DNA of 49,026 nucleotides from Betaproteobacteria bacterium. GTDB lineage: Bacteria > Pseudomonadota > Gammaproteobacteria > Burkholderiales > Burkholderiaceae_C. The translations under genes and the position numbers were made by a program. The notes below the pieces were generated by a model that had not been told where the DNA came from, did not search any database, and saw only the letters and a program-made list of their open reading frames with translations. Shown piece after piece: positions 7,051-16,084 of this stretch; the stretch's first letter is position 1, and each line of letters opens with the position of its first letter. The DNA is taken from contig RGQD01000003.1 of NCBI GenBank assembly GCA_010030205.1, positions 1-49,026 on the forward strand. Reading direction: 5' to 3'.

Positions 7051-7989
7051 ATGGCATTCAATATTCTCGTCACTGGAGGCGCCGGTTATCTCGGCTCCAC
7101 GCTGGTACCACAGTTGCTTGCCGCCGGCCACCGAGTGACCGTGCTCGACAGCTTCATGTTCAAGCAGACCAGCCTGAACCACGTCTGCTATCACCCGAAC
7201 TTTCAGGTGGTCAAGGGTGACATCCGTGTCGAAAGCACCATGGCACCGTTGCTCAAGAGTGCCGACATCGTGATTCCGCTCGCCGCATTGGTGGGCGCGC
7301 CAATGTGCAGCGCCGATCCGGTGGGCGCCAAGACCGTCAACCACGATGCGATCGAAATGATGCTGACGATGATGTCAGCCGACCAACGTGTGCTGATGCC
7401 CACGACCAACAGCGCATACGGCACAGGCGACGAGCACAACTTCTGCACCGAGGAATCGCCGCTGAGGCCGATTTCAATCTATGCCCGCGAGAAGGTTGTC
7501 GTCGAAGAGCAGTTGATGCAGCGCGGCAACGCGATCAGTTTCCGCTTGGCAACAGTCTTCGGCATGTCACCGCGCATGCGGGTTGACCTGCTGGTCAATG
7601 ACTTCACTTACCGCGCGGTACACGATCGGTTTGTCGTTCTCTTCGAAGGCAATTTCAAACGCAATTACATCCATGTTCGGGACGTCGCGCGGGTTTTCAT
7701 GCACGGCATCGAAAACTTCGAAAAGATGCGAGGGCAGATCTACAACGTGGGGTTGAGCGAAGCCAATGTGTCCAAGCGTGAGTTGTGCGAGCACATCCAG
7801 CGTCAGGTACCGGACTTCGTCTTTCTGGAGGCGCCGGTCGGCAAGGATCCAGACCAGCGCAACTACATTGTCTCTAACGCCAAGCTCGAAAAGACCGGTT
7901 TCAATCCGGAGGTGACACTCTCGGATGGCATCGGTGAACTGATCAAAGGCTTCGCTATGATCAAGAACTCCGTGCACGGCAACGTCTGA
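7051..7989 (+). CDS. NAD-dependent epimerase/dehydratase-type SDR
   Basis: 312-residue extended short-chain dehydrogenase. The NAD-binding motif GGAGYLG is at residues 9-15 and the catalytic triad is Ser121, Tyr144 and Lys148 (TNSAYG; YAREK). NFKRNYIHVRDVARVFMHGI is a typical substrate-domain segment. Its role in the GDP-heptose branch could be oxidation at C4, 4,6-dehydration, epimerisation or a final keto reduction. A C3-dehydratase of the ColD type needs a 4-keto substrate, and no other oxidoreductase is in the operon, so making that 4-keto group is the most economical proposal. The sequence alone does not settle it. A GAGAAG ribosome-binding site lies just before the ATG. Confidence 0.75.
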   Translation: MAFNILVTGGAGYLGSTLVPQLLAAGHRVTVLDSFMFKQTSLNHVCYHPNFQVVKGDIRVESTMAPLLKSADIVIPLAALVGAPMCSADPVGAKTVNHDAIEMMLTMMSADQRVLMPTTNSAYGTGDEHNFCTEESPLRPISIYAREKVVVEEQLMQRGNAISFRLATVFGMSPRMRVDLLVNDFTYRAVHDRFVVLFEGNFKRNYIHVRDVARVFMHGIENFEKMRGQIYNVGLSEANVSKRELCEHIQRQVPDFVFLEAPVGKDPDQRNYIVSNAKLEKTGFNPEVTLSDGIGELIKGFAMIKNSVHGNV

Positions 7990-7999
7990 GAGGCAGACC

Positions 8000-9163
8000 A
8001 TGATTCGCATGTTTCCCAAAGCGGCCGTGCTGACGACCCATCATCCGTTCGGTGGGACGGAGATGTTGGCGCAGTCCCTGTGCTTTGCCCTCAATGCCAA
8101 TGGCTATGATGCGCAAATCATCAACATCAATGATACCAGTCTGCAGCGACTGCCTAAGGCCCTAAAGGACCCTGACTTTCGATTGATCATTACCACTGGC
8201 ACCATGCCGCTTGGCATTCAGGTCGACCAGAAACCGATCTGGGAGGCGATCGGTCCACAGGTGCAGTTCATCACCTACATTCTTGATGCTTGGCCTTATG
8301 ACTTTGTTCGGGTCGCTCAATGCCGTGATTACCTGCAAGCTTGGAATTCGACGCCGAACCTCCATGTCGTCAGCCTTGAAGGCAACGATGCTCGTCTGAT
8401 CGGTCCAGGTGCCCATCACATGCCCACCGGCGCCTACCCGGCGCCCTGGCGACTGGGTCCCAAGGAGCACCCGGACCGTCTGTTGATCTGGGCATCGGCC
8501 CACAAAGAGTTGGCGATCACCGCGATCCACAGTGATTTCGAGGTGACGCTGCGAGACAACAACCCCTGGGGTTTCGATGCGTCACGCATCAAGCGTATCG
8601 GCGAGGCGCTGCGCTACACCACGCTCGTGCATGGCATGAGTGCGATCGCCGATGCGATGGACCTGCCAATGGCAGACTTGGTGGTGCCGGAATTCATGAC
8701 AGCTCTTTGCGCCATGGACTCGTGCTTGAAGCGATACCGTCGGGTCAAGGTGGTGATGGCCTTGCGCGGCATGCCGGTCGACATCTATGGCGAAAACTGG
8801 GGACAGTATGTGGGCAAGGACAGGTCTATCCGCCTGCTCACTGCCAATCCGAACCACAACCATGCTTTCAGCTATATCTGCCAGCAGTACGCGGGCTTGG
8901 TCAATTTCGACCCCAACTTCGGCAACGGTACCAATGAGCGCGCTGTGAGCGCGCTGGCTATGGGCATCCCGATCGCGAACAACTTCAACATCGCGACCGA
9001 TCACCTTGCGGGCTGCCACCCCTATCACTTCAGCGATGAATCGATCCGCTTTGCTGCGGGCAAGCTTCTTTCGCACACAGACCCGGTGCCCACGCCGCAG
9101 GGCAACACCTGGGAATATCTGCTCGGCGGCCTGCTGCGCCGAATCGCAGCGCCGGCCTCTTGA
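8000..9163 (+). CDS. Glycosyltransferase (GT-B-like, CgeB/DUF3880-like)
   Basis: 387 residues. The N-terminus (AVLTTHHPFGGTEMLAQSLC) resembles the glycine-rich first loop of GT-B enzymes. The C-terminal segment DIYGENWGQYVG, then SYICQQYAGLVNFDPNFGNG and NERAVSALAMGIPIANNFN resembles CgeB-like/Glyco_trans_1_2 transferases, where a conserved Glu binds the nucleotide. It is the only glycosyltransferase in the operon, so it probably transfers the modified heptose to a glycan or protein acceptor. There is no signal peptide or membrane segment, so it is cytoplasmic. Donor and acceptor are not visible from the sequence. Confidence 0.65.
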   Translation: MIRMFPKAAVLTTHHPFGGTEMLAQSLCFALNANGYDAQIININDTSLQRLPKALKDPDFRLIITTGTMPLGIQVDQKPIWEAIGPQVQFITYILDAWPYDFVRVAQCRDYLQAWNSTPNLHVVSLEGNDARLIGPGAHHMPTGAYPAPWRLGPKEHPDRLLIWASAHKELAITAIHSDFEVTLRDNNPWGFDASRIKRIGEALRYTTLVHGMSAIADAMDLPMADLVVPEFMTALCAMDSCLKRYRRVKVVMALRGMPVDIYGENWGQYVGKDRSIRLLTANPNHNHAFSYICQQYAGLVNFDPNFGNGTNERAVSALAMGIPIANNFNIATDHLAGCHPYHFSDESIRFAAGKLLSHTDPVPTPQGNTWEYLLGGLLRRIAAPAS

Positions 9164-9200
9164 TGGCGAGCGCCTCGATCGAATCAGGCCGGGTGACCAC

Positions 9201-10769
9201 ATGATGACAAGCAGCGCCAACAAGGTGTCTGGTGGACGCCAACTCGACGTGCTGTTCATCAACCCGAGTTCGTCAGCACAGGCTTACCAGGATCTGGCGC
9301 TCACCTTTGCAGCGATTGAACCGCCGACCTGGGCCTTGTTGCTGGCTCAATCTTGCCGTGCACAGGGTTTTGGCTGCGCCATCCTGGATTGCGACGCCGA
9401 GAGACTTTCATTGCAAGAGTCGCAGGTCAGGGTGCAACTGCTGAACCCGCGATTGGTGGTGTTTGTGGTCTATGGCCAGAACCCCAACTCTGGCACCACC
9501 AGCATGATCGGTGCAAGCTTGCTTGCGCAGGAAATACGTGAACAAGCCCCCGACTTTCCTATCGCCTTCGTCGGCTCGCACACGAGCGCGCTGCCTCGGG
9601 AAGTGCTGGCACTGCCATTTGTCGACATCGTCTTTCAAAACGAGGGGGTCTACGCACTACATCATCTGCTGCGTGGAAACCTCAAGACCGACCTGCACCG
9701 CATTGCGGGCATAGGCTACAAGCAACGCGACGGTCAGGGCCGATCGGTTCTGATGATGAATCCGCCACAGTCGGTCGTGCCGCAAGAGCGGATGGACATC
9801 GACATGCCTGGCTATGCCTGGGATCTGCTGCCCTATCACGAGCGGCCGTTGGACATGTATCGCGCGCACTTCTGGCATGCCGGATTTGACCATTCGAAGC
9901 GCACGCCATTCGCTGCCATCTACACTTCGCTGGGCTGCAATTTCGGCTGCGACTTCTGCATGATCAACATCGTCAACCGGGTGGACGGTGGCGAGGATGT
10001 GCATGCGGCCAATTCCCGTGGCATGCGCTTCTGGAGTCCGACCTTTATCGCCGGCGAGCTTGAAAAACTCGCCACCATGGGTGTCGAGACAGTGCGCATC
10101 AGTGACGAGATGTTCTTCCTGAACAGGCGCTATTACGAGCCCTTGCTCGAGCAGGTTGTCGAGCGCGACCTCAAATTGCGGATGTGGGCCTACGCCCGGA
10201 TCGACACTGTCCGGCCTGCCGCGCTTGAGCTCTTTCGCAATGCCGGCATCGGCTGGCTAGCACTGGGCATCGAAGCGGGCAGTCAACAGGTTCGCAAGGA
10301 AGTCTCCAAGGGTAGTTTCCAGGAAGTGAACATCCGCGAGATCTGTCGCACGGTCCAAGCGGCGGATATCAATGTCATCAGCAACTACATCTTCGGCTTT
10401 CCGGACGACACCCTCCAGACGATGCAGCAGACGCTCGAGCTTGCACTCGAACTCAACACCGAGATGGCCAACATGTACCCCTGTCAGGCTTTGCCTGGCA
10501 GCCCGATTCACCGCAAAGCCTTGCGCGAGGGTTGGCAATTGCCCGACAGCTATGCGGGCTATGCCTTCCTGTCCTACGACTGCCAACCACTCGCCACGCG
10601 CCATGTGGCTGCGGCCGATGTGCTTCGCTTCCGCGATGAGGCCTGGCAGACTTACTTCAACAACCCAGCGTATTTGGCCTTGGTCGAGAAAAAGTTCGGC
10701 GCGCAGCAACGCAGCAATGTCCAAGACATGGCCCGTATTCGCCTCAAGCGTCGACTGCTCGGTGATTGA
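9201..10769 (+). CDS. Cobalamin-binding-type radical SAM protein
   Basis: 522 residues. Residues 1-200 look like a B12-binding Rossmann domain (DVLFINPSS...; IAFVGSHTSALPREVL) but lack the DxHxxG lower-ligand motif, which is common in B12 radical SAM enzymes. The radical SAM domain has C246-x3-C250-x2-C253 (SLGCNFGCDFCM) for the 4Fe-4S cluster, SDEMFFLNRRYYE near 300 and LGIEAGSQQVRKEVSKGS near 355. Such enzymes often methylate or rearrange unactivated carbons, including sugar carbons. The ATG at 9201 is preferred because the domain starts just after it; the open frame upstream overlaps the previous gene. A second, unrelated-looking radical SAM gene is in the same operon. Confidence 0.78.
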   Translation: MMTSSANKVSGGRQLDVLFINPSSSAQAYQDLALTFAAIEPPTWALLLAQSCRAQGFGCAILDCDAERLSLQESQVRVQLLNPRLVVFVVYGQNPNSGTTSMIGASLLAQEIREQAPDFPIAFVGSHTSALPREVLALPFVDIVFQNEGVYALHHLLRGNLKTDLHRIAGIGYKQRDGQGRSVLMMNPPQSVVPQERMDIDMPGYAWDLLPYHERPLDMYRAHFWHAGFDHSKRTPFAAIYTSLGCNFGCDFCMINIVNRVDGGEDVHAANSRGMRFWSPTFIAGELEKLATMGVETVRISDEMFFLNRRYYEPLLEQVVERDLKLRMWAYARIDTVRPAALELFRNAGIGWLALGIEAGSQQVRKEVSKGSFQEVNIREICRTVQAADINVISNYIFGFPDDTLQTMQQTLELALELNTEMANMYPCQALPGSPIHRKALREGWQLPDSYAGYAFLSYDCQPLATRHVAAADVLRFRDEAWQTYFNNPAYLALVEKKFGAQQRSNVQDMARIRLKRRLLGD

Positions 10770-10774
10770 CCCCG

Positions 10775-11368
10775 ATGGTGAAAGCCGTGTTTCTCGATCG
10801 CGACGGTGTCATCAATCTTGACAAAGCCTATGTTCATCGATGGGACGACTTCGAATTCTTGCCTGGTGCAGTCGAGGCCATGCGTCAACTGCACCTCGCC
10901 GGCTACATCCTAATCGTCGTGACCAATCAGGCCGGCATTGCACGCGGCTATTACACCGAACGTCAGTTCGAGATCCTGACTGAAGCGATGATCGAGCATC
11001 TCGCCGCCGCGGGTGTGGTGATCACTGCGGTCTATCACTGCCCGCATCACCCGGCTGGGACTGTGCCCTTGCTGTCGGTTGCATGCGATTGCCGAAAACC
11101 TGCACCAGGCATGCTGCTCGCTGCAGCACGGGAGCATGGGGTGGATCTCGAGCAATCGATATTGGTTGGCGACAAGGCTTCTGACCTCGAAGCGGCGCGG
11201 GCGGCTGGTGTTGGCACGGCCTACTTGGTCCAGTCTGACCCAGCCTGTTTGGCATCTGCCGAGGGCTTGAGCGACGGTGCATTCAAAGGCTTGGCTGATT
11301 GTGCCCGACACATTCTGACGCGATCACGAGCGATAAATTTTTCCCAGACACAAGAGGTATTGAGATGA
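10775..11368 (+). CDS. gmhB: D-glycero-D-manno-heptose 1,7-bisphosphate 7-phosphatase
   Basis: 197-residue HAD phosphatase. The nucleophile motif FLDRDGVIN (Asp8 and Asp10), VTNQAGIARGYY, the zinc loop beginning CPHHPAG and closing with CDCRKPAPGML, and VGDKASDLEAARAAG are all diagnostic of GmhB. It removes the C7 phosphate from heptose 1,7-bisphosphate, giving the 1-phosphate used by HddC. The ATG at 10775 is chosen over a TTG at 10766 that overlaps the previous stop. Its own stop overlaps the next start by 4 bases (ATGA). The C-terminus has a tail of about 20 residues after the HAD fold that I do not recognise. Confidence 0.88.
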   Translation: MVKAVFLDRDGVINLDKAYVHRWDDFEFLPGAVEAMRQLHLAGYILIVVTNQAGIARGYYTERQFEILTEAMIEHLAAAGVVITAVYHCPHHPAGTVPLLSVACDCRKPAPGMLLAAAREHGVDLEQSILVGDKASDLEAARAAGVGTAYLVQSDPACLASAEGLSDGAFKGLADCARHILTRSRAINFSQTQEVLR

Positions 11369-13461
11369 AGCGCATCTATTTCAACGAGTTCAACCTGCTG
11401 ATGGGTTCGGGTGGCATTGTTTATTTGCCATTTGTATCTGGAATACTTTCGGCCTATATTAAAACATCTAGCGTCGTGACTGAGAAATTCGAGGTGATGC
11501 CATTCATATTTGTGCCTGACAAGATCGAAAATATTCTCGAAAAATATCATGATCCAAGCATCGCTTGTTTCTCTATTTCGATGTGGAACGAGCAATTGTC
11601 ATTGGCTGTGGCCAAGCGGATCAAGGCAGCGTATCCAGACTGCCTGATTGTATTTGGTGGTGCACAGTGTCCACACCAGCCAGAAGAGTACATGCGCACG
11701 AACGACTTTATTGATATTTGCGTCAGAGCGGAAGGTGAGGAAGCATTCCTCAAGATTGTCGAAGAGTTCGCCCAGGGCAATAGAAATTTCAGCGGCGTCC
11801 CGAATGTGGCTTATCGGCTGGGTGACGATATACTTGTCAACATTGAGGTGCCAAACTACGATCGATCATTGGATAGCTTTCCTTCACCTTATATTTCTGG
11901 TGAATTTGAATACTTACTGGCGCAGGAAAACCATGGCTACCAGGCCATTGTGGAGACCAACCGCGGCTGCCCGTTCCTGTGTACCTTCTGCTACTGGGGT
12001 AAAGGTGGGAACAACACCAAATACAGGTTCAGAGATATAAATACAGTATTTGCTGATTTGGAGTATCTGTCCAGCAAGAAGGTTGAGTATATTTTCAATG
12101 CCGATTCGAATTTTGGCATGCACCGGCGTGATTACGATATTGCGTTGAAACTGATTGAGTTAAAGAAAAAAAACGGCTATCCGGAAAAGTTTCGCACTTG
12201 CTGGGGCAAGAACACCAGCGAAAGAATATTCAAGATTGCATCTTTGCTGCAATTGCATGCGCTCGACAAAGGCGTCACGTTGGCAAGGCAATCGAATTCT
12301 GAATTAGTCTTGAAAAATATCAAGCGAGACAATATAAAATTAGAAGCATATGAATTTCTAGAGAAGAGTTTTAATAAACTCCAGGTGCCGATCTACGCTG
12401 AGCTTATTTTGGGCCTGCCGGGCGAAACAGTCGAGTCCTGGAAGCAAGGCATTGATCAAATGCTAAATGCCGGCCTCAATAATCAATTATTTATTTATCA
12501 AGCTGAGGTTTATCCGAATACAGAATTGGGCTCCGTTGAGTATCAGGAAAAGTTCAAGATACTGACGACCAAGATAAAATTGAATGAAATCCATTGCTCG
12601 CCAAGAGACGCGGCTTGGACTCGGGAGTTCCAACATATCGTGACCCAAACGTATTCGATGTCTTGCGCCGACTGGCGGGTGATGACAAAATATTCTCTTG
12701 CCACCATGTTGCTGCATAGCATGAAGGCTGGCATCTATGTTTTGGCGTACATCCACAAGCGCATTGGCGTTAGCTATTCCGCGCTCATCGACGCATTCTT
12801 GGATTCAAAATCTCCATTCATTGCTTCCTTGGTTGCATCGTTCGATGCCTATACCGATGGCTTATTGGCGGGTGAAGGCCGCGGTTTGCTGTATGCCGAA
12901 TATTCTGATGTGTATCTGGAAGCCGAAGAGGTGGCATTTCTTCAAATCAGCGAGAACAGGCCAGCGTTTTTTGCTGAACTTTATGATGATTTGAGCAAAT
13001 TCATTCCACCGGATCTCAAGAAAGAATTTTCAGAGGTCATTAGATTTCAGGATTCAATATTCCCACAGTATTCCAATGATTCAAAGACATTTAGTTTTAA
13101 ATTTAACTCAAATATTCCCGAGTACTGCTATTCGATATTTATCAATAAAGAAACCGAAATCTCAAGTGACGAGACTGAGTTAGAGGTTTTTAGCGAGGGT
13201 TATCAAGATAAATATGAATTCACCAAGAAGAGGTTGATTTGGGCACGAAAAAGCGGCACAATTTTATTGACTTCGAATGTCGAAAAAAGTATCAAGGAAA
13301 AAATATTAATTAATTTTGATATCAGTGACTATGCTAACGAAAAAACCTTCAAGGTCTCACTGTTTGACGATAATCTGACTAAGTTTGAGAAATTTAGCTC
13401 AACGAAATCACGACCTGACGTTTCGGAGCATTCGATCCCAATTCATCAAGTGCGCGACTAG
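11365..13461 (+). CDS. Second radical SAM protein, AT-rich, with long unknown C-terminus
   Basis: 698 residues. Residues 1-180 form a B12-binding-like domain (IACFSISMWNEQLS; LIVFGGAQCPHQPEEY; AEGEEAFLKIVEEF). The cluster motif is C202-x3-C206-x2-C209 (NRGCPFLCTFCYWG), and YAELILGLPGETVESWKQG near 350 is typical of this superfamily. Residues from about 430 on have no family I recognise and may select the substrate. Base composition departs sharply from the neighbours: 13261-13320 has only 12 G/C in 60, and AAA/ATT/AAT codons abound, suggesting acquisition from a low-GC donor. The ATG overlaps the gmhB stop, so the gene is nevertheless built into the operon. It may modify the carbon skeleton of the heptose or a lipid; this is not shown. 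Confidence 0.75.
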   Translation: MKRIYFNEFNLLMGSGGIVYLPFVSGILSAYIKTSSVVTEKFEVMPFIFVPDKIENILEKYHDPSIACFSISMWNEQLSLAVAKRIKAAYPDCLIVFGGAQCPHQPEEYMRTNDFIDICVRAEGEEAFLKIVEEFAQGNRNFSGVPNVAYRLGDDILVNIEVPNYDRSLDSFPSPYISGEFEYLLAQENHGYQAIVETNRGCPFLCTFCYWGKGGNNTKYRFRDINTVFADLEYLSSKKVEYIFNADSNFGMHRRDYDIALKLIELKKKNGYPEKFRTCWGKNTSERIFKIASLLQLHALDKGVTLARQSNSELVLKNIKRDNIKLEAYEFLEKSFNKLQVPIYAELILGLPGETVESWKQGIDQMLNAGLNNQLFIYQAEVYPNTELGSVEYQEKFKILTTKIKLNEIHCSPRDAAWTREFQHIVTQTYSMSCADWRVMTKYSLATMLLHSMKAGIYVLAYIHKRIGVSYSALIDAFLDSKSPFIASLVASFDAYTDGLLAGEGRGLLYAEYSDVYLEAEEVAFLQISENRPAFFAELYDDLSKFIPPDLKKEFSEVIRFQDSIFPQYSNDSKTFSFKFNSNIPEYCYSIFINKETEISSDETELEVFSEGYQDKYEFTKKRLIWARKSGTILLTSNVEKSIKEKILINFDISDYANEKTFKVSLFDDNLTKFEKFSSTKSRPDVSEHSIPIHQVRD

Positions 13462-13761
13462 ACAGTCAACGTAGGGCGCGTGCCGCCTAGCGCCGTGCTG
13501 ACCAATGGCCTGTGATCTGCGCAGCTATGAGTTCAGGTTTGGGCAATTCCTTCAATTCAGCTGGCCAGCCTTCATTTGCCGGATGGGCTGCAAGAGTCGG
13601 TCCGTTCGATGCCCAGGTGCCTGGCGCTCAGCACCAGATGAAGCCGCACGACTCTTGGGCAACATGACCGCGAGCTGTCGTTAAAGTGCCAACTTTGTCA
13701 CGGTTGGTCGTGCCTGGGCTACAGTCCGTTCTGGCCGAAATGTGGCCTCTGGAGATGAGAT
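13462..13761. other. Non-coding gap after the heptose operon
   Basis: 300 bases without a convincing gene. Directly after the stop there is a weak hairpin (GGCGC...GCGCC, 13476-13496 region) that could help termination but has no T-run. Base composition returns to the high-GC background here, so the AT-rich segment ends with the radical SAM gene. The promoter of the next gene presumably lies near 13690-13750; I see no convincing boxes. Confidence 0.4.
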
Positions 13762-14565
13762 ATGACGCGAGACAAGTTGAATCCGCCGGCCTTGCCCAGG
13801 CTTGGAGACTTGCCGATGGACCGTGTGGTCAACTTTGCCAGTCACAAGTACTGGGGCGTCAGCGATCCGGATCGTTTCAGGGCGCTGATGGATGAGGCCT
13901 GCAGCTTGGTCTCCGGTGGTCACTTTCTGGGGGACAACCTTTTTACCTGGGGCCGCAACAACTCGGCGCTGGACGACCCGAGTTTCCTGACCGCTTGGCA
14001 GGGCAATCTGCAGAACGACGCCGACCAGGCCATCGTGTGGCGCCGCTACATCCTGGCCTGCGCCGCCTTCCATTGTGTGCAACTCGACGGCGACTTCGTC
14101 GAATGCGGCGTCTACACCGGCACTGGCATCAAGACGGTGATGGACTATCTCGGTGGCCCCAATTTTCCCAAGACTTTTTGGGGTTACGACACCTTCGACA
14201 CCAATCCTGTGGAAGGCCACATCTTCGCTGGGCAGGAGGAAGGCTTTTTCGAAAAAGTGCAGCAGCGCTTTGCCGACTACCCGAAAGCTCGGCTGATCAA
14301 GGGCTTCATCCCCGATTCGTTTGCGCAGGGCTGTCCCGAGCGAGTGGCCTATCTGCACATTGATCTGAACAACGCTGACGGCGAGCTCGCCGCGCTCGAG
14401 GTGCTGTTTGACCGGGTCGTGGCGGGCGGTATTGTGGTGATGGACGACTATGAATGGGCTGGCGTCTACCGGCCCCAAAAACAGCGCGAAGACCCCTGGT
14501 TCGAGGCCCGCGGCTATCGCGTGTTTCCGCTGCCTACCGGCCAGGGCCTGGTCTTGAAAAGATGA
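13762..14565 (+). CDS. TylF/MycF-family O-methyltransferase
   Basis: 267 residues of the macrocin O-methyltransferase (TylF, PF05711) family. GDFVECGVYTGTGIKTVMDY near residue 112 is the SAM-binding motif, and AYLHIDLNNADGELAALEVL near 196 with GGIVVMDDYEW near 225 supplies the metal-binding acidic residues. Members methylate sugar hydroxyls in antibiotics and, in many Gram-negative bacteria, in surface glycans. Its position just after the heptose operon, and the absence of other acceptor systems, suggest O-methylation of the glycan made there. It could equally serve the GT41/type I secretion locus downstream. It is transcribed separately and converges with the HlyD-type gene. Confidence 0.82.
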   Translation: MTRDKLNPPALPRLGDLPMDRVVNFASHKYWGVSDPDRFRALMDEACSLVSGGHFLGDNLFTWGRNNSALDDPSFLTAWQGNLQNDADQAIVWRRYILACAAFHCVQLDGDFVECGVYTGTGIKTVMDYLGGPNFPKTFWGYDTFDTNPVEGHIFAGQEEGFFEKVQQRFADYPKARLIKGFIPDSFAQGCPERVAYLHIDLNNADGELAALEVLFDRVVAGGIVVMDDYEWAGVYRPQKQREDPWFEARGYRVFPLPTGQGLVLKR

Positions 14566-14716
14566 GCCTGTTGACGGTCACGACCACAAGTACCAAGCAA
14601 TCAAGTGGTGCTTCGCTGTTCGAGATGAGAGAACATCCGGCTGGCTTGCCAATGGAGCGCCGCAGCCAGGACCGAGCGCGCACATCCTGGTTCCGTTTAC
14701 CTCGAGGGATGATCTC

Positions 14717-16084
14717 TCAGCGCTCCGTCCCGGCCTCGCTCAAGCCACCGAGCACTGGGTACATCAGGTAGGAGATCACCGACCGCTTGCCAACCACGAC
14801 TTCGGCTGTCAAGGTCATGCCGGGTATCAGCTGGGTTTGTTCTGGAAGTTTACGTAATTCGCTGCCGTTGACCTGGGTGCGACCAACGTAATAGGCTGTG
14901 CGCGCAACGCCGCTGCCAGCATCGCGCGTGAAGGCGTCCTGGCCCAGTTTGTCCAGTCTGCTCTTGATCAGCCCATGCTTTTGAAATGGAAAGGCGTCGA
15001 TCTTCAGCCGCACTGGGTCTGTGAGCTTGACGAAGCCTATGTCTTGCGAATCGATCTGAATTTCGGCCTCCAGCGCCACGCCCAGCGGCACCAGAACGAA
15101 GAGTTGCTCCGATTCGCGTATCACCGACCCCGTGGATTTGGCCGCCACCTCCAGCACCACCGCGTCAGCGGGCGCAACCAGTTCGATCAGGCGACTGCGC
15201 CGCTCGGCCTTGTTGACTTGTTCGGCGACGGTGTTGCGCTCACGACGAACGGCCACCAATTCCTCTGTCGATTTTTGGCGCCATTCCTTGCTGAACGAAA
15301 CTTTCTCAGCCTCAGCTTCGGACAGCTGTTTTTTCATCTCATGGGTGCGATTGCGCGTCGACACCATCTCGCGCTCGACCTCCTGGCGCCGCTCGCGGAT
15401 CTCCAGCAGTCGCAGCTTGGACTGGAAGTTCTGTCGGGTCAGCTCCTCGTTCATCGCCTCGATTTCAAGCAGCGATTTCATCCGCGCTTCTTGCGCGGCG
15501 ATGTCGCTCTCGTTGGTGGCCAACATGGCCTTGAGCCGTCCGATGCCCTCGTCCAGCCGCTGCATGCGTGCTTGAAAACTGGCCAGACGCTCTGCCTGCA
15601 GACTGGATTGCAGCGCCTCGTCGCGATTCTTGCTGCTTCCGCCATAGGCCTTGCCAGCCTGCTCCTGGTCGAGGCGACGCATCTCGGCGTCTAGGCTTTT
15701 CAGCTTATCTTGCGCTTGGGCCAGATCGGCGGTCACGAAGGTCGGGTCGAGCACTGCCAGCACCTGGCCTTTCTTGACGACCTGGCCTGCGCGCACATTG
15801 AGTGCTGTGATCTGCGCTGTCTCGAAAGACTGGATCACGATGTTGGGCTGCGAGGTCACCAGTTTGCCGCGCGCACTGACCACCGTGTCGATCTCAAACA
15901 AAGTGGCCCACAGCACCGCCGCGGCCAGCATCGCCAACAGCAGGTACAGCGTGGTGGTCAAGCCAGCCGGCAGCTGTTTTTTTTCGAGCTCGTCGGGGTC
16001 GGGCAAGAAAGCCACTTGCCAGGCCGCTTGTTGGCCTGAGGTTTTCTTGGTGCCGGTCACAGGTGGGTGGTTTGCTGGTTCCAT
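14717..16084 (-). CDS. HlyD-family type I secretion periplasmic adaptor
   Basis: 455 residues. There is a short cytoplasmic N-terminus, one membrane segment (LYLLLAMLAAAVLWATLF, about 47-64), a biotinyl-lipoyl-like strand pair (VVSARGKLVTSQPNIVIQSF), a long alpha-helical coiled coil from about 120 to 300, a second lipoyl half (LIELVAPADAVVLEVAA) and a C-terminal beta barrel (ELRKLPEQTQLIPGMTLTAE). This is the standard membrane-fusion protein that links the ABC exporter to an outer-membrane TolC protein. Its start lies inside the end of the ABC gene (28-base overlap), so the two are co-translated. No TolC-like gene is in the window. Confidence 0.92.
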   Translation of the reverse strand: MEPANHPPVTGTKKTSGQQAAWQVAFLPDPDELEKKQLPAGLTTTLYLLLAMLAAAVLWATLFEIDTVVSARGKLVTSQPNIVIQSFETAQITALNVRAGQVVKKGQVLAVLDPTFVTADLAQAQDKLKSLDAEMRRLDQEQAGKAYGGSSKNRDEALQSSLQAERLASFQARMQRLDEGIGRLKAMLATNESDIAAQEARMKSLLEIEAMNEELTRQNFQSKLRLLEIRERRQEVEREMVSTRNRTHEMKKQLSEAEAEKVSFSKEWRQKSTEELVAVRRERNTVAEQVNKAERRSRLIELVAPADAVVLEVAAKSTGSVIRESEQLFVLVPLGVALEAEIQIDSQDIGFVKLTDPVRLKIDAFPFQKHGLIKSRLDKLGQDAFTRDAGSGVARTAYYVGRTQVNGSELRKLPEQTQLIPGMTLTAEVVVGKRSVISYLMYPVLGGLSEAGTER

